A DNA stretch of 64,000 nt from Phycisphaeraceae bacterium D3-23 (GCA_039555135.1 CP114179.1:4278001-4342000); one strand, 5' to 3'. Counted from the first letter of the stretch, positions 8,470 to 19,300 are shown. Notes: generated by a model not told the origin, from the sequence alone. Numbers and translations: made by a program.

Positions 8470-8988
8470 ATGGCCCTTTCTCCCGACCTCATCGTTCGCC
8501 AACTCGTGAGCGAGCGCAGCCAAGTGCTCGCGTATATTTGGTCGATCGTGCATGACGAGCACATCGCCGAAGATGTCTTCCAGGATTTGTTCCTGATCGC
8601 GTCGCGGAAGGCCGATGAGATCGAGGATGTCGAGCACTTCCGCAAGTGGATCCGCAAAGCCGCTCGGTACCAGGCCTTGAATGCTTCGCGTAAGAAATCC
8701 CGTGCCCCGATGGTCTTTGATGCGGCGACGCTCGACCTGCTGGACCAAGTCTGGGAAGACGACCAGCCCGAGTCATCCGAGCGATCCGAAGCGCTGCGAG
8801 CCTGCCTCGAGCAACTCTCGCCCTACGCCAGACGACTGGTCACTCTGCGGTATGTGGATGGGTTGAGCGGTCAGTCGCTGGCCGATGCGCTGGATCGCAA
8901 GGTCGGGACCGTTTACACCGCGCTGTCTCGGGTCCACCGGACCCTGGGGGACTGCATCCGGCTACGACTGCGAGGCAAGGATGAGTAA
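8470..8988 (+). CDS. ECF-type RNA polymerase sigma factor
   Basis: A 172-aa sigma-70 family ECF factor, the normal length. Region 2 (about 10-75) contains HDEHIAEDVFQDLFLIASRKADE and a core-binding and -10 helix ending FRKWIRKAARYQALN. Region 4 (about 115-165) is ALRACLEQLSPYARRLVTLRYVDGLSGQSLADAL followed by a helix-turn-helix with TVYTALSRVHRTL. It resembles the planctomycete/verrucomicrobial 'Rhodopirellula' ECF family that is typically encoded beside a FecR-like regulator. The stop codon overlaps the start of the FecR gene (ATGAGTAA), so translation is coupled. Confidence 0.93.
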   Translation: MALSPDLIVRQLVSERSQVLAYIWSIVHDEHIAEDVFQDLFLIASRKADEIEDVEHFRKWIRKAARYQALNASRKKSRAPMVFDAATLDLLDQVWEDDQPESSERSEALRACLEQLSPYARRLVTLRYVDGLSGQSLADALDRKVGTVYTALSRVHRTLGDCIRLRLRGKDE

Positions 8989-10615
8989 CGAACAAAGCAA
9001 ACAATCCGGGCCGGACAAGCGGGCGGTCGATGAATTCACGCATCGGGTGATGCGTTATCTCGATGGGCTGGCGTCGCCTGAAGAGTTCGAGTTGCTCAAG
9101 GCCGAGCTCAACGCCTCGGTTGGGCATCGCCGACGGTTTGTGGACCTCTGCCAGCAGGCACGTACGATCTCCGAAGCGCTCAAGCCGATCGAGTTGGCGG
9201 ATGCAGGTTTTATTGACGATGCATTGTTGTGGGGAGGCTCCGAGCCGGATGTGCTCAGCGAGGTGATCGAGCAGGCGCTGGACGCACGTCGTCGGCACGA
9301 GATCGAGGACGCAGCGAACAAACAGCTTGCGGAAGACCTGCGTGACCAGCGGCAGCGATCGCGCCACGCCCGCCGAATCGCCGCCCAGCAGCGCAGCACG
9401 CGAGTCATCCTCATCCCCAAGCCGGTCGCGGCGCTGGGCGTCGGGCTGATCGCTGCGCTGGTGATGCTTGCGATTTATCTGATCGCGACGCCGAGCTCGG
9501 ATTCTTCGAGCCCTGTCCCCACTGCACGTGTCGTGACACCGCGCAACCTGCCCGGGACGCCCCGGTATGTGGCCACACTGACCGGGCTGTCCAGCGACGT
9601 CGTCTGGGCCGACCGCAGCGAGGGCTGGGTCGTCGGGATGGAACTCGAGGTTGGCGAGATTCATCTGACCCAGGGCACGCTCGTCGTCGAACTCAAAGAC
9701 GGGGCCGAGGTGACGCTGCACGCCCCGGTGCGTTTCTCGGTGCTGGGCACGAACGCGAGCGAACTGCACGCGGGCATGGTCTACGCAGAGGTCCCCGACT
9801 CGGGCCACGGCTTCGAGGTCTTCGTCCCCGGCGGCGTCGTCACCGACTGGGGCTCGTCGGTCGCGATGATTACCGCGGACTCGGAGGCCCGTACGGACTC
9901 GCACGTCGTGGTCTCGCGCGGCAGCGTGCAGCTGACGCCGCGCCGGGCGGGGCGTCGCGGTGAGCCGGTCCTGCTCCGCCGCAACCAGTTCGCGTCGGTT
10001 TCGTCGGACGGCAGCGCTGTGCGTGCCTTTGAAAACACAAATGACGAGGTCCAACTCGCTGCGCCAAGCAGCGGGCAGGGCTACCGGCACGGCGAAACGG
10101 ACCCGCGCTGGCGCATCCGCCTGAACGACGACACCGAAACGCATCCCGCTGTCGTCGTTGCCCCTGAACCGGACGACACGCGCTATAGACACCTGCATTG
10201 GTGGATCGGCAGCCCGCATTGCTCGCAGTGGATCGGGCTCCGTGCGGACGGGTCGGGCGGGGAGGTCATGAGTGGCTATGGCTCATCCACGCTGTACTAC
10301 ACGACCACGCTCAACATCCCCGAAAACTTTGACGCCGACTCAATAGTACTCGGCCTCAAGCTGATCGCGGACAATCAGGTCATCGCGATCCGCGTCAACG
10401 GCAGACGCGTGGCCGGGCCGTTCGATAGGCCACTCCCCGATCGCTCGGGCGGTGATGCCGCGCAGTACCAGCGCTGGATCCACCACACCCTCGAATCCTG
10501 CTTCGAGCCTGGCGACAACACCCTTGAGTTTGAGATCCTCAACGACGATGGGCCCGCCGGCGTCCGTATCGAGATGCAATGCACGGGCACGCAGCGTTTT
10601 GCAGAACTCGACTGA
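8981..10615 (+). CDS. FecR-domain transmembrane regulator (putative anti-sigma factor)
   Basis: A 544-aa single-pass membrane protein. The N-terminal cytoplasmic part (1-145) begins with a short helical region like anti-sigma N-termini (VDEFTHRVMRYLDGLASPEEF). One membrane segment lies at about 149-171 (VAALGVGLIAALVMLAIYLI). A FecR domain at about 200-310 contains GTLVVELKDGAEVTLHAP and FEVFVPGGVVTDWGSS. A beta-rich C-terminal domain (about 400-540) of carbohydrate-binding-like appearance follows. ATG 8981 overlaps the sigma stop by 8 bases, so the pair is an operon. By analogy it senses an external or periplasmic cue and restrains the sigma factor. The C-terminal extension is longer than in E. 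coli FecR. Confidence 0.85.
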   Translation: MSNEQSKQSGPDKRAVDEFTHRVMRYLDGLASPEEFELLKAELNASVGHRRRFVDLCQQARTISEALKPIELADAGFIDDALLWGGSEPDVLSEVIEQALDARRRHEIEDAANKQLAEDLRDQRQRSRHARRIAAQQRSTRVILIPKPVAALGVGLIAALVMLAIYLIATPSSDSSSPVPTARVVTPRNLPGTPRYVATLTGLSSDVVWADRSEGWVVGMELEVGEIHLTQGTLVVELKDGAEVTLHAPVRFSVLGTNASELHAGMVYAEVPDSGHGFEVFVPGGVVTDWGSSVAMITADSEARTDSHVVVSRGSVQLTPRRAGRRGEPVLLRRNQFASVSSDGSAVRAFENTNDEVQLAAPSSGQGYRHGETDPRWRIRLNDDTETHPAVVVAPEPDDTRYRHLHWWIGSPHCSQWIGLRADGSGGEVMSGYGSSTLYYTTTLNIPENFDADSIVLGLKLIADNQVIAIRVNGRRVAGPFDRPLPDRSGGDAAQYQRWIHHTLESCFEPGDNTLEFEILNDDGPAGVRIEMQCTGTQRFAELD

Positions 10616-10619
10616 TCGT

Positions 10620-10640
10620 CTCGGCCCGCTCGAGGCCGAG
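10620..10640. terminator. Hairpin between convergent FecR and CRTAC genes
   Basis: CTCGGCC (10620-10626) pairs with GGCCGAG (10634-10640). It sits in the 68-base gap between two converging genes. There is no strong T-run, so its role as a bidirectional terminator is tentative. Confidence 0.4.
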
Positions 10641-10683
10641 TCTCCCGGGTCTGTCTGCTGCTAAGGACATCGATCGCAAAGGA

Positions 10684-13600
10684 TCATTCCGCAGCGTCGG
10701 CATAGGGCTTGCCCTGCTGGTAACGCAAACGCGTTTGGCGGTACGACCGCAACGCCGGATCATCGACGGCCTCCGCGAGGGCGATCGCCTCGTCGATCGC
10801 CGCGACCGCGTCGCCGTAGCGCTCAGCCGCGGCGTAGCTGGCGGCCAGGGTGTCGAGTGTGCCCGCGTCGCGTCGGCGAGTAATGCGTACCGCGTCTTCC
10901 GCCCACTCGATCGCCTTGTCCGGGTTTCGCACCGCAGCGTCCGGGTTCGTCGCTAGTTGCCACGCCAGGTTGTTGAGCACACGGTAGTCGTCGGGCGACG
11001 TGCGGATGGCTTCGTTATAGAAGTAGATCGCTTCGTCCATTTGACGCAGCTTGGCGTACTCGTCCCCGATCCATGTCGCCAGCAGGCCGTACCCCGGGCT
11101 GCGTTCCAGCAGCTCCCGATTCACGCGCAGGTACGCCGCCGCGTCGCCCACGTCGCCCGCCTCCACCAGCCCCGACGCCACCTGGATCGGCATCTGCGCC
11201 ACCGGCCGCACGTGCCAACGGCCGGGGAACGGCAGCGCCGCCTCAAGCAACGCATCGCCCTCAAGGGATAGCGTTTCAACATCCGACAACACCTGCGAAA
11301 CCGCCACCGGCCCGCGGTAGATCGCGGCCAGACGGCCCTGCCCATCAATCAGGAACGATGTCGGCACCGGCATCTCAAACTTCCGCCCAAACGGCCATTG
11401 ATAACTCTCCACCAAACGGTCACGCAGCGTCGGCGGGCACGCACCCGTATGGAACGGGAAACCCATCATGTCCAGCTGCGCATACGCCATCGCGGCCGTG
11501 TTGGCCTCCACCGTATCGAGGTCGTCGATCGACAACGCATAGACCTCGGCACCTACGGCCGACAGCTCGGACTCATGCTCCGTCCACTCCCCCAGCTCTG
11601 TCACGCATGGTGCGCACCAACTCGCCCAAAGGTTGATCAGGACGGGGCTGCCGGTGCCCTGCGCGATCTGCTGCGCCGCGCCCTCGCGGTCGGTGTAGGT
11701 CAGCTCGGGCAGCGGGAACCGGCCCGACAGCAGCGCACGGCTGGCGGTGCGCACAGCACCGGTCGCCAGCGGCTCAGGCGTCAGTGCGCTTTGGGTCCCA
11801 AATGGCGCGACCGGCTGCGGCTTCGCCTCCCCCTGCCTCACGCGGTATCGACCACCGGGCTCAAAGCCCGTCAGCACCTGCGGCTCGCCGCCGGGCCAGT
11901 GGACGACGATCGACTCGATGGCGTCGGAGTCGCCGAGCCCGAAGTGCAGCCACTTCGACGACTGGCCTAAGAAGCCTTCGCCGGCGTGCAGCGTCTTGAC
12001 CAGCGGCGGCCGGTCGTCGGCCAGCACAATCTCGACCCGCGCACCAATCGCGTCTCGGTTGCAGTCCACGCCGACCAGCCGGAGCGCGATCGACGCGCCC
12101 TCGCCATCGGAGTTGTTGCGGAGCATACGGAGCATGGGTGCCGACCGGTTCGCTACCCAGAGGTCCAGGTCGCCGTCCTGGTCCCAGTCCACGACGACCG
12201 GCGAGCGCGCGTCGTCTGAGAAATCCATCCCGCTGACCGCCGAGATCGTTGCGAATCGGCCGTCGCGCAGGTTGAGAAAGGCGCAGTTGCGCTCGGGGCC
12301 GCTCAGTGAGCCGCCGTCGCGGATCAGTTTGTTGAGCCGGTCCAGGTACAGGCGGAACGCGGACAGCGGGCTCTGCACTGCGGCGAGTTCGTCATCATCT
12401 TCGGGCGAGTGCGACAGGACCTGCCGCCAGAAAACCGTTCACAAATCATCGAGGTTTTCGCCGGTGATGAACCCGTTGGCAACGAATAAGTCCTCCCAGC
12501 CATCATTGTTCATATCGATAAAGACCGACCCCCAGCTCCACCGGCCCATCGCGACGCCCGCGCCGATGCCTTCGTCGGTGAACCGCCCCTCACGGTTGCG
12601 GTACAGCGTGTTGCCTTGGGCCAGCGCCAGCATCCGATCGCGGTGGGCCGCGCTGGCCTCGGGCATGAAGCGCGCTTGTGTCGTGACGCGGTTGCCCGCC
12701 GAGGAGAACATGCTTGCCTTGTAAAAATCTACCCAGCCGTCGCGGTTGTAGTCGGCTGCGGCGGCGGACATCCCAAACGTCCCGCTGCCCATGCCCACGG
12801 CGGTGGTCACCTCTTCGAAGCCCCTTGCGCCGTTGTTCTGGTATAGGTTGTTGACGCCGAAGTCGTTGACGACGTAGAGGTCGGCGTCGCCATCTTGGTC
12901 GTAGTCCTCCCAGACGGCGGCGTAGGAAAACCGTGAATTGTCCAGGCCGAGCCCGACGCGGTCGGTGACGTCGATGTAGCGCAGCTCGCCTTCGTTGCGT
13001 AGCAGCGCGTTGCGCCCGCCGTTGCGTGCATCGTAGATCGGCATCGGGATCGGGAACTCGCCCGCCGACTGCCCGCCGGGGTTGTAGCCGCAGACGTACA
13101 CGTCCAGGTCGCCGTCCAGGTCGTAATCCGCCGCCGCCAGGGAGTGCGGCTGGACCACGCCGGGGACCTCGTGGACGACCTCGAATCGGCCGGCACCATC
13201 ATTGCGCAGCACGACGATGCGCTTGGCCAGCGCGAGCAGAAGGTCCTGGTCGCCGTCGTTATCCGCATCGATCGACAGCGCCGAGTAGGTCTGGTCCAGG
13301 AAGTCGACGCCCGCCTCGGCTGCGGCGTCGCGTACGGTCCCATCGGGCTGATGCAGCAGCAGTCGGTTAGGCAGCCCGCTTGTCTGGCAGACGTAGAGGT
13401 CCTCGAGGCCGTCGCCATTGAGATCGCCCACCGCCACGCCGTTCATCCCGGACTGCACCGGCCCGAGGTAGCCCTCGATCTGCCGGACCCACCCCCCGAT
13501 CCCGACCCCCAGCTGACGTTCAAACAATTCGCCTTCGTCGGCAAACGCGGACCGTGTGCAGTCTGAAAAGACCGCGCTGTCGGAGAAGGCGACGCGCTCG

Positions 13601-14388
13601 AAGTCGCTCATTTCAATCCGTGCGATGCGCGGCGGCTGGTCGGTGTCGGGCCAGTCCCAGTCGATCGTCCACGTCGCGTTGATCTCCGCGTGGCCACCTT
13701 GCGACGGGCCCGACACGTGCGCATACTGCACCGTCCGGGCGCGGCGGCCTTCGAGTGTCACCCGGATAATCTTGAACTTCGTGTGCAGGTGCGCCCCGGC
13801 ATCGAACCCCGAGAGCAGGCCGTGCATCGCTTCTGCGATCCCGGGGGCGCCTTGATGCCGCGTCCCGACCGGCACATCGTTTTCCGAAAGCGCGCCAAGC
13901 TGCCAGACTTGGCGACGCCCGTCGCTGTAAACCAGTGGCGCATCGAACACCAGCGGCCCGGCCTCGGCGCTTTGCGTCAGCAGCCGCGCCAGCCGGCCCG
14001 GGTCGGCCGCGTCATGGTTTTCGATCAGCTTGCCGAGTTCCTTGAGCACCCGACCGCCGGCCTGGTTGAAATACTCGGTCTGCCAGCCGTCCTCACGGGG
14101 GTCCAGGCTCACCAGTTCGCCGGAGATATGGTCGGTAGAGACGGCCTGGCCATCGTCCTCGCCGGCCGGGCTCAGTGGGACGGACGGGTCCGCCTCGGTG
14201 CCGGTGTCCGTAGCTTGATCGGGGGTAGTATCGGCCTCCGGCTCATCGCCCGAACAACCGGCGAGCATGGCCGAGGTCAGGATCGCCGCGACCAAGCACG
14301 CCCGCCAGCCACCGCCGGCGTAGGGCAGGCGGGTGGGCCGACTCGGGCCGACTGTTTTGCGGGGGGCTGGGTCAGCTAAGTCATTCAT
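10684..14388 (-). CDS. CRTAC/ASPIC-UnbV lipoprotein fused to TlpA thioredoxin and TPR, with an in-frame UGA at codon 650
   Basis: One reading frame of 1,235 codons from ATG 14388 to the stop at 10684, broken only by TGA at 12441-12439. Upstream part: signal peptide with lipobox LAGC (Cys45), an NTF2/SnoaL-like stretch, then FG-GAP/VCBS repeats (DxDxDGxxD, about 310-640). After the UGA the frame resumes with TVFWRQVLSHSPEDDDE, the conserved FWRQ element expected in this family at this point. Then come an RNxxFLN-like element, another DQDGDLDLW repeat, an ASPIC/UnbV domain (about 765-845), a TlpA-type thioredoxin with WCAPC at 924-928, and TPRs (about 1050-1230). A separate downstream gene starting at GTG 12378 is unlikely: there is no ribosome site and the start would fall inside a conserved block. 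UGA may be selenocysteine (see the hairpin at 12411-12427), a nonsense mutation or a base error. The likely location is the outer cell envelope. Confidence 0.8.
12411..12427 (-). promoter_or_regulatory. SECIS-like stem-loop just after the in-frame UGA
   Basis: In mRNA sense, GCGGCAG pairs with CUGUCGC (one G-U) around GUC. The apex GCAGGUC occupies positions 18-24 counting U of UGA as 1. From memory, the E. coli fdhF SECIS has GCAGGUC at 19-25. The unpaired U17 bulge of fdhF is not evident here. It could be chance in a GC-rich gene. Confidence 0.4.
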
Positions 14389-14730
14389 AAGGAGTAACTT
14401 GTGGAGTTGATGCGGCCAGTCCGTCTGCCACAGCCCGGTTGGCGGTTACAGGCCGGTCCACCTCTATACGTCCGTGGCAGGCGGATTCTGTACTCACGGG
14501 AGGTGTACCGGAAGGGGCTTTGTGGCGTCCAAACGCCCCTTCGGGGGGTTGTTACGTCTGATGTTACGATTTTTCTCATTTTTTGTGTCGAGTTTCGTAA
14601 CAGCGGTGACGTATGTTAGCGGAGCGTGATGACTCGCCGTGCGTGCGGTCGGGCTAAACACGTGTCTTGCCTCGCTTTGGGTGTACTGAAGGAGGAGGAT
14701 CACATCATTCATCTCAATTTAGGAGAGAAC
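14389..14730. promoter_or_regulatory. Divergent promoter region with three GTTACG elements
   Basis: A 342-base gap between the CRTAC-TlpA gene (leftward) and a PEP-CTERM gene (rightward). GTTACG occurs at 14551-14556 and 14563-14568 (12-base phasing) and inverted as CGTAAC at 14596-14601, flanking the T-rich stretch TTTTTCTCATTTTTTG. This looks like an operator or activator site but is unassigned. A ribosome site AGGAG at 14721 serves the downstream gene. Confidence 0.4.
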
Positions 14731-15372
14731 ATGGACTGTTTCAAAAAGGTTCTGGCAACGGGCTTTGCGGCCACGTTCTGCGGCGCGGCGATGGCCGCCC
14801 CGGTCGCGATCAGTAACCACAGCTTCGAGAACCCGGATGTCGGTGGTGCTGGCGGCTGGAGCGACGCGAACGTGGATTGGGGTGACGACGCCGGGGCCAG
14901 CCCCGAAGAATTCACCGAACACATTGCTGGCTTCTCGGCCGACGGTGTCAACCACACTGGTGTCAATACCGGCTCACTGATTACCCAGGACGTCGCCGCG
15001 ACATACACCTCCGGCATGCAGTACACCTTGACGGTCGCCATCGGCAACCGCGGAAGCCAGGGCACACTTGACGAGGACGACGCCGAAATCCGCTTGGTCG
15101 ATGCCTCCAATGGCAACATCCTCGCAAGCTCCATCTTCAACACTGGTGCCCTGACGGCCGACGACACCTTCACCGACGTCTCGATCGTCTACAACGCCGG
15201 TGCCGGCGTTGACGGCAATGGTATCCGCATCGAACTCGCCGCCATCGGCGCGACCGCAGGCAGCCGTGCCCACTACGACAACGTCCGCCTCGACGAAGCC
15301 ATCCCCGAGCCCGGTTCGCTCGCACTGCTCGGCCTCGGTGGCCTGACGCTCCTGCGTCGCCGTCGCAAGTAA
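14731..15372 (+). CDS. PEP-CTERM sorting domain protein
   Basis: A 213-aa exported protein of unknown function. Signal peptide: MDCFKKVLATGFAATFCGAAMAA, cleaved near residue 23. The middle is a beta-rich domain of about 160 aa starting ISNHSFENPDVGG, like the carbohydrate-binding-module-type 'HSFENP' proteins common in PEP-CTERM substrates. The C-terminus is a complete PEP-CTERM tail: EAIPEPGSLALLGLGGL, a short membrane helix, then LLRRRRK. Such tails are processed by an exosortase; none is in the window. The ATG at 14731 follows AGGAGAGAAC. Confidence 0.88.
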   Translation: MDCFKKVLATGFAATFCGAAMAAPVAISNHSFENPDVGGAGGWSDANVDWGDDAGASPEEFTEHIAGFSADGVNHTGVNTGSLITQDVAATYTSGMQYTLTVAIGNRGSQGTLDEDDAEIRLVDASNGNILASSIFNTGALTADDTFTDVSIVYNAGAGVDGNGIRIELAAIGATAGSRAHYDNVRLDEAIPEPGSLALLGLGGLTLLRRRRK

Positions 15373-15492
15373 ATCCCGCCTCCTTCTTCCGCCCGCGCCG
15401 CGAGAGCGGCGTGAGCGGTTTCAGCACTGGTCTGCGTGGGCCGGTCATTCTCAGCCCATCTCTTTGGGCACAGCAGTACGAAGGAGCTCTCG

Positions 15493-16281
15493 ATGGCATT
15501 ATTGCGCCAACGCCGTGCGTTTACATTGATCGAATTGTTAGTCGTGATTTCGATCATTGCACTCCTGATCGCCATCCTCCTGCCCGCGCTGGGGGCCGCC
15601 CGCCAATCGGCGCGGAACATGCAGTGCCTCACTTTGGTCAAGAACCATAACGAAGGCCTCGCGGCGATCTCCGTGGACCAGAAAAACAAACTGGTCGACT
15701 ACTCGCCCAACCGCATCTTTATGGTCGATGTCCAGGAGGCCTTCGGCGGTCAGGAACTCGACAACGTGCTGTGCCCCGAAACCACCGAAGAAGGCACGGG
15801 CGGGCTTGGCACCGCGACCCGCCCCTCCGCGTGGGGGATCACCGATAATCTCGGCAACAACCGAACCGTCACGACGTCCTACGCGATCAACGGATTCACC
15901 TACCGTAAGAATGGCGGCACGGCTTGGGACGGTGGCGGGTACGACCCCGGCTGGCGCTGGGCCGATACCACCAACGACCAGTCCGCATGGTGGGGCAGCA
16001 ACACCGCCGACATCCTCGAGCCCACCAACGTCCCGCTCTTCGCCGACGCGATCTGGCCCGACGCCTACCCGCTCCACACCGACACGCCACCCGCCAACGG
16101 CCAGGGCGGCGTCACCACCGTCCCCCACATGACCCGTGTGGCGCTTGACCGGCACAACGGCCCCGTCAATAACGTCTCGTTCTACGACGGCCATGCAAGT
16201 TCAGTCGCCATCAAGGAACTGTGGACCCTCAAGTGGCACCGCAACTTCGACACCGACACCGTTGTCAACCTCGCCTGGTAA
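15493..16281 (+). CDS. Planctomycete-type pseudopilin (prepilin N-terminal methylation domain)
   Basis: A 262-aa type II pseudopilin-like protein. It has a short basic leader (MALLRQRRA), then [32 protein letters not shown], giving the prepilin peptidase site before F and the glutamate at +5. The C-terminal half contains [23 protein letters not shown], the H-X9-DG motif typical of the expanded planctomycete pseudopilin families. ATG 15493 follows AAGGAG. Function is unknown. It could be a minor pseudopilin of the secretion system whose pilM-pilB-like genes lie at 40.2-45.6 kb. Confidence 0.9.
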   Translation: MALLRQRRAFTLIELLVVISIIALLIAILLPALGAARQSARNMQCLTLVKNHNEGLAAISVDQKNKLVDYSPNRIFMVDVQEAFGGQELDNVLCPETTEEGTGGLGTATRPSAWGITDNLGNNRTVTTSYAINGFTYRKNGGTAWDGGGYDPGWRWADTTNDQSAWWGSNTADILEPTNVPLFADAIWPDAYPLHTDTPPANGQGGVTTVPHMTRVALDRHNGPVNNVSFYDGHASSVAIKELWTLKWHRNFDTDTVVNLAW

Positions 16282-16319
16282 CCGAGCCGACGGCAGATCC
16301 GACCTAACAGTCCCCCAAA

Positions 16320-16352
16320 GGCGGAGCAGGCCAACCGCTTGCTCGGCCTTTT
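16320..16352 (+). terminator. Terminator after the pseudopilin gene
   Basis: GGCGGAGCA (16320-16328) pairs with TGCTCGGCC (16340-16348) with one mismatch and is followed by TTTT. Confidence 0.75.
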
Positions 16353-16369
16353 CTGTTGTTGACTTGGCT

Positions 16370-19300
16370 TCAGCGTGTCTTTGGCTGGTGGGTTCTCAAG
16401 CCCGAGCCGCCAGACCGAGTCTGAGCGTCCGAACGCAGCGCCAGCGCGTCGAACCGTGGCTTGGGTTTGGCGGTTGCGGCGGTGAGCGAAGCGTCGCGGG
16501 CCTCCGGGCGGGTCACAGGCCTGGACAGCGCGAGCGCATCGGCGTTGGATTGTGTGGCGCCGACCTGTTGCTGCGCCGAAGTGAGCCCGGTGTCCGATCG
16601 ACGCGTCGGCGGGATTGGGGCGGTGGGTGTCGGGCTTGTGGGAGTGTCCGCGGCGGCGGGGCGGGTGTAAGTGGGGCGTGTGGGAGCGTTGTTGTTGTTG
16701 TTGTTGTTGTTGTTGCCTGCGTTGTTGCTTCCGGGGGCGGTGTTGTCGTTGTCGTTGTCGGTTGGGGATTGGCCGTTGCTGGTAGGGGTTGCGGGCGGGG
16801 TGGCGTTGCCGAAGTTGGCGATGACGATCGAGAGGTCGCCACTGCCGACGGTGCCGTTGCCATCGAGGTCGGCGTTACTTGCCTGTGGGCTTGATGCTGC
16901 GGCGTCGCCCCAGAGCGCGAGCAGGGCGTCGAGATCTTCTGCGCCGACGAAGCCGTCACCCGTGATGTCGCCGGGGATGGCCGTTGCCTCGTCTTCGCCG
17001 GGGGTGCCGTTGGTGGTGGTAGACGCTTCCCAGTTGTTGCCGCTGTTGTAGTTGCCCTCATGATTGATGACGACGAGTGATGGGCCGTCGCCGTCGGGCG
17101 TGGCGGGCCACGATACTGCGTCGTCGTAGGCGAACTGCTGGATCGTGTTGTTGTCGGCGTCGGTGAGCCGCAGTGTTTCGCCGCCGTTGGCGAGGTTGCC
17201 GGCGTATTGGCCGGCGGTGTTGATGCCGGTGCCGTAGCGCTGGGTGAATGCGGCGAGGTCGCTGACGACGACGATGCGTTCGCCGGGTGCGAGCGCAGTA
17301 AGGCCGAAAGTGAAGGCGACACCGTCGCGTTGGCCATCGACGATGGTGCGTTTGAGCTGGACGCCGTGGAGTGAAATCGTGACGGCAGAGGTGTTGAGCA
17401 GCTCGATGAACTCGAAAGCGTCGCCATCGGTGAAGCCGGCGGCTAGCTCGGCGGCGGTCGGGCCTTGGGGGTTGTAGTGGAGCTCGGTAACGCGGAGGTT
17501 GGTGGCGTCGGCGGGGGTGTCGGCGAGGACGAAGTCGGCCTGGTCGATCGCGGACCAGGTGCCCAGGTGCCGCACTCGGGCGGTGACAGTGGCGTGGTCG
17601 GTGAGGTTGATCGGCGTCCCGGTGTACTGGATCGCGTTGGCGCTGAGCCCGCCGCCGATGGCGCGGGGGTCCGAGCCGTCGAGGGTGTAGTAGATGTTGC
17701 CGACCGAAGCACCTAGCGCGATACCGAAGCCGTCGTCGATCGTGCCGCCGCGCTGGTTCCAGACGACGGCCGCGATCGTTGAATAGAGCCCGGCGTTGCG
17801 GAGTTGGTTGACGAAGATGTTCGCCCGCTGTGTGAGCCAGCCGTTGATGACACTGTTGGATTCGCCCAGCCAGTCGTTGCGGTCATAGCCCGCCCCGTTG
17901 TGCTGGTCGCCCCAGCGGCCGACTTCGGCGTTGATGGCGCTGTCGATCGTGTCGAGGATGCCCTGGTAGCGTTCGATCGCGTTGGCGGTCGTGAGCGGGC
18001 CGTCGTTGAAGAACGCGCGGTGGACCCGGTCGGCGAACGCGAGGCGGAACTCGGCGCTCGCGCGCAAGTCGCTGTACGGCTCGGCCGGGCCGGCGGACAC
18101 GCCCGTCCGGTCGGAGTTGACGCTCGCGTTGAGCCCGAGCGACCACTCCGCGTCCCACATGTGGAACTTGAACCCGGTCGAGTCGAGCCCGCGTTCACGG
18201 CCCATGTAGTAGTTGTTGTGGGGCCAGTCCGCATTGCCGCCGTAGAAGTTGGTGATGAGGTAGTCGATGTAGTTGTCGACATCGAGGTAGTTCTCGACGG
18301 CCGGGTTGTTGCTGCCGTCCTGGTTGGCGCCCTGGAGGTGGTAGTACGCGGTGGTACGTTGGGCCTCAGAGCCGGCGTTGGCGACGTTCTGTGCCAGGCC
18401 GACGAGTGTGTTCCAGGAGTTGGTGTTGCCGTCGGTCGCGGAGCCGGTGTTGATGACGTCCCAGTTGTCGGGGTCCCCGCCGTAGTAGCTGGCGGAGAAG
18501 TTCGCGTCGGGGCGTTCGACGGGGTTGTAGAGACCCCAGTAGACGCCGTTGAGGTAGAGGTGTGCGCGTGCGCCGTGCGAGGAGGGCTGGCCCAACGCGA
18601 GCTGTGTCTGTCTGCCAAACTCGTCGCGCGCGTACTGCGGCCGTGATCCGGCCGAGTCCCACGACCAGCCGTCGTTGGAATCCATCCGGAGCGTGATCGT
18701 GTCGAACTCGTCGACGGCGTCCGCGCCGAACAGCGGGTAGTGGAGCTCGCCCACGCCGTACTCGCCACGGAAGACGATGCGGAAGGAGTGTTTCTTGGAG
18801 AGCGAGTGGTTTCGGAACGCGCCGCCTTGGATCCGGAGCCCGGCGTTTTCCTGGAACCCGACGCTGCCGTCGGGGTTGATCAGTTCGATGGAGGCCGCCC
18901 GCTCCCACGCGGAGCCGTGCGCGGTGGAGTTGGTGTAGATCCCGTCGTTGGCGAACAGGTCGTCGGCGTCGATGTTGATCGAGATCGTTGGGATCGCGGT
19001 GAGCGCGCTGATAAAGTCGGCGTTGTTGACATCCGACGCATCGACGCCATAGTCCGGCGAGGTCCCGCCCCAGGCCGGCGGGAAGCCCTGGGCGAGGGTG
19101 AACGCCGCGTCCTGGTCGATGACGTCGGCCGGGAAGATGTAGGTGTGCGTGTCGATGTTGGTGGATTCAAACCCGGCCATGTAGCCCATCGCGCGGACGG
19201 TCTCGGTGCCCGTGATGTTGAGCGGGTTGGTGTAGAGCGTGCCGTTCGTGATAACGCCGCCAGTCGTGACCGCCGGTGCGCTGCCGTCGAGGGTGTAGAC

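Noticed and set aside
8885-8980. Upstream extension of the FecR gene to 8885
   Set aside because: The extension lies inside the sigma gene in another frame and does not look like protein. ATG 8981 overlapping the sigma stop is the natural coupled start.
10684-12378. Reading the downstream half of the CRTAC-TlpA gene as a separate gene from GTG 12378
   Set aside because: No ribosome site precedes GTG 12378, and the start would cut off the FWRQVLSHSP block that belongs to the same domain. The frame is continuous with the upstream part.
16688-16715. CRISPR-like or tandem-repeat array at the GTT run
   Set aside because: It is a simple triplet repeat encoding Asn inside CotH-2; there are no spacers.
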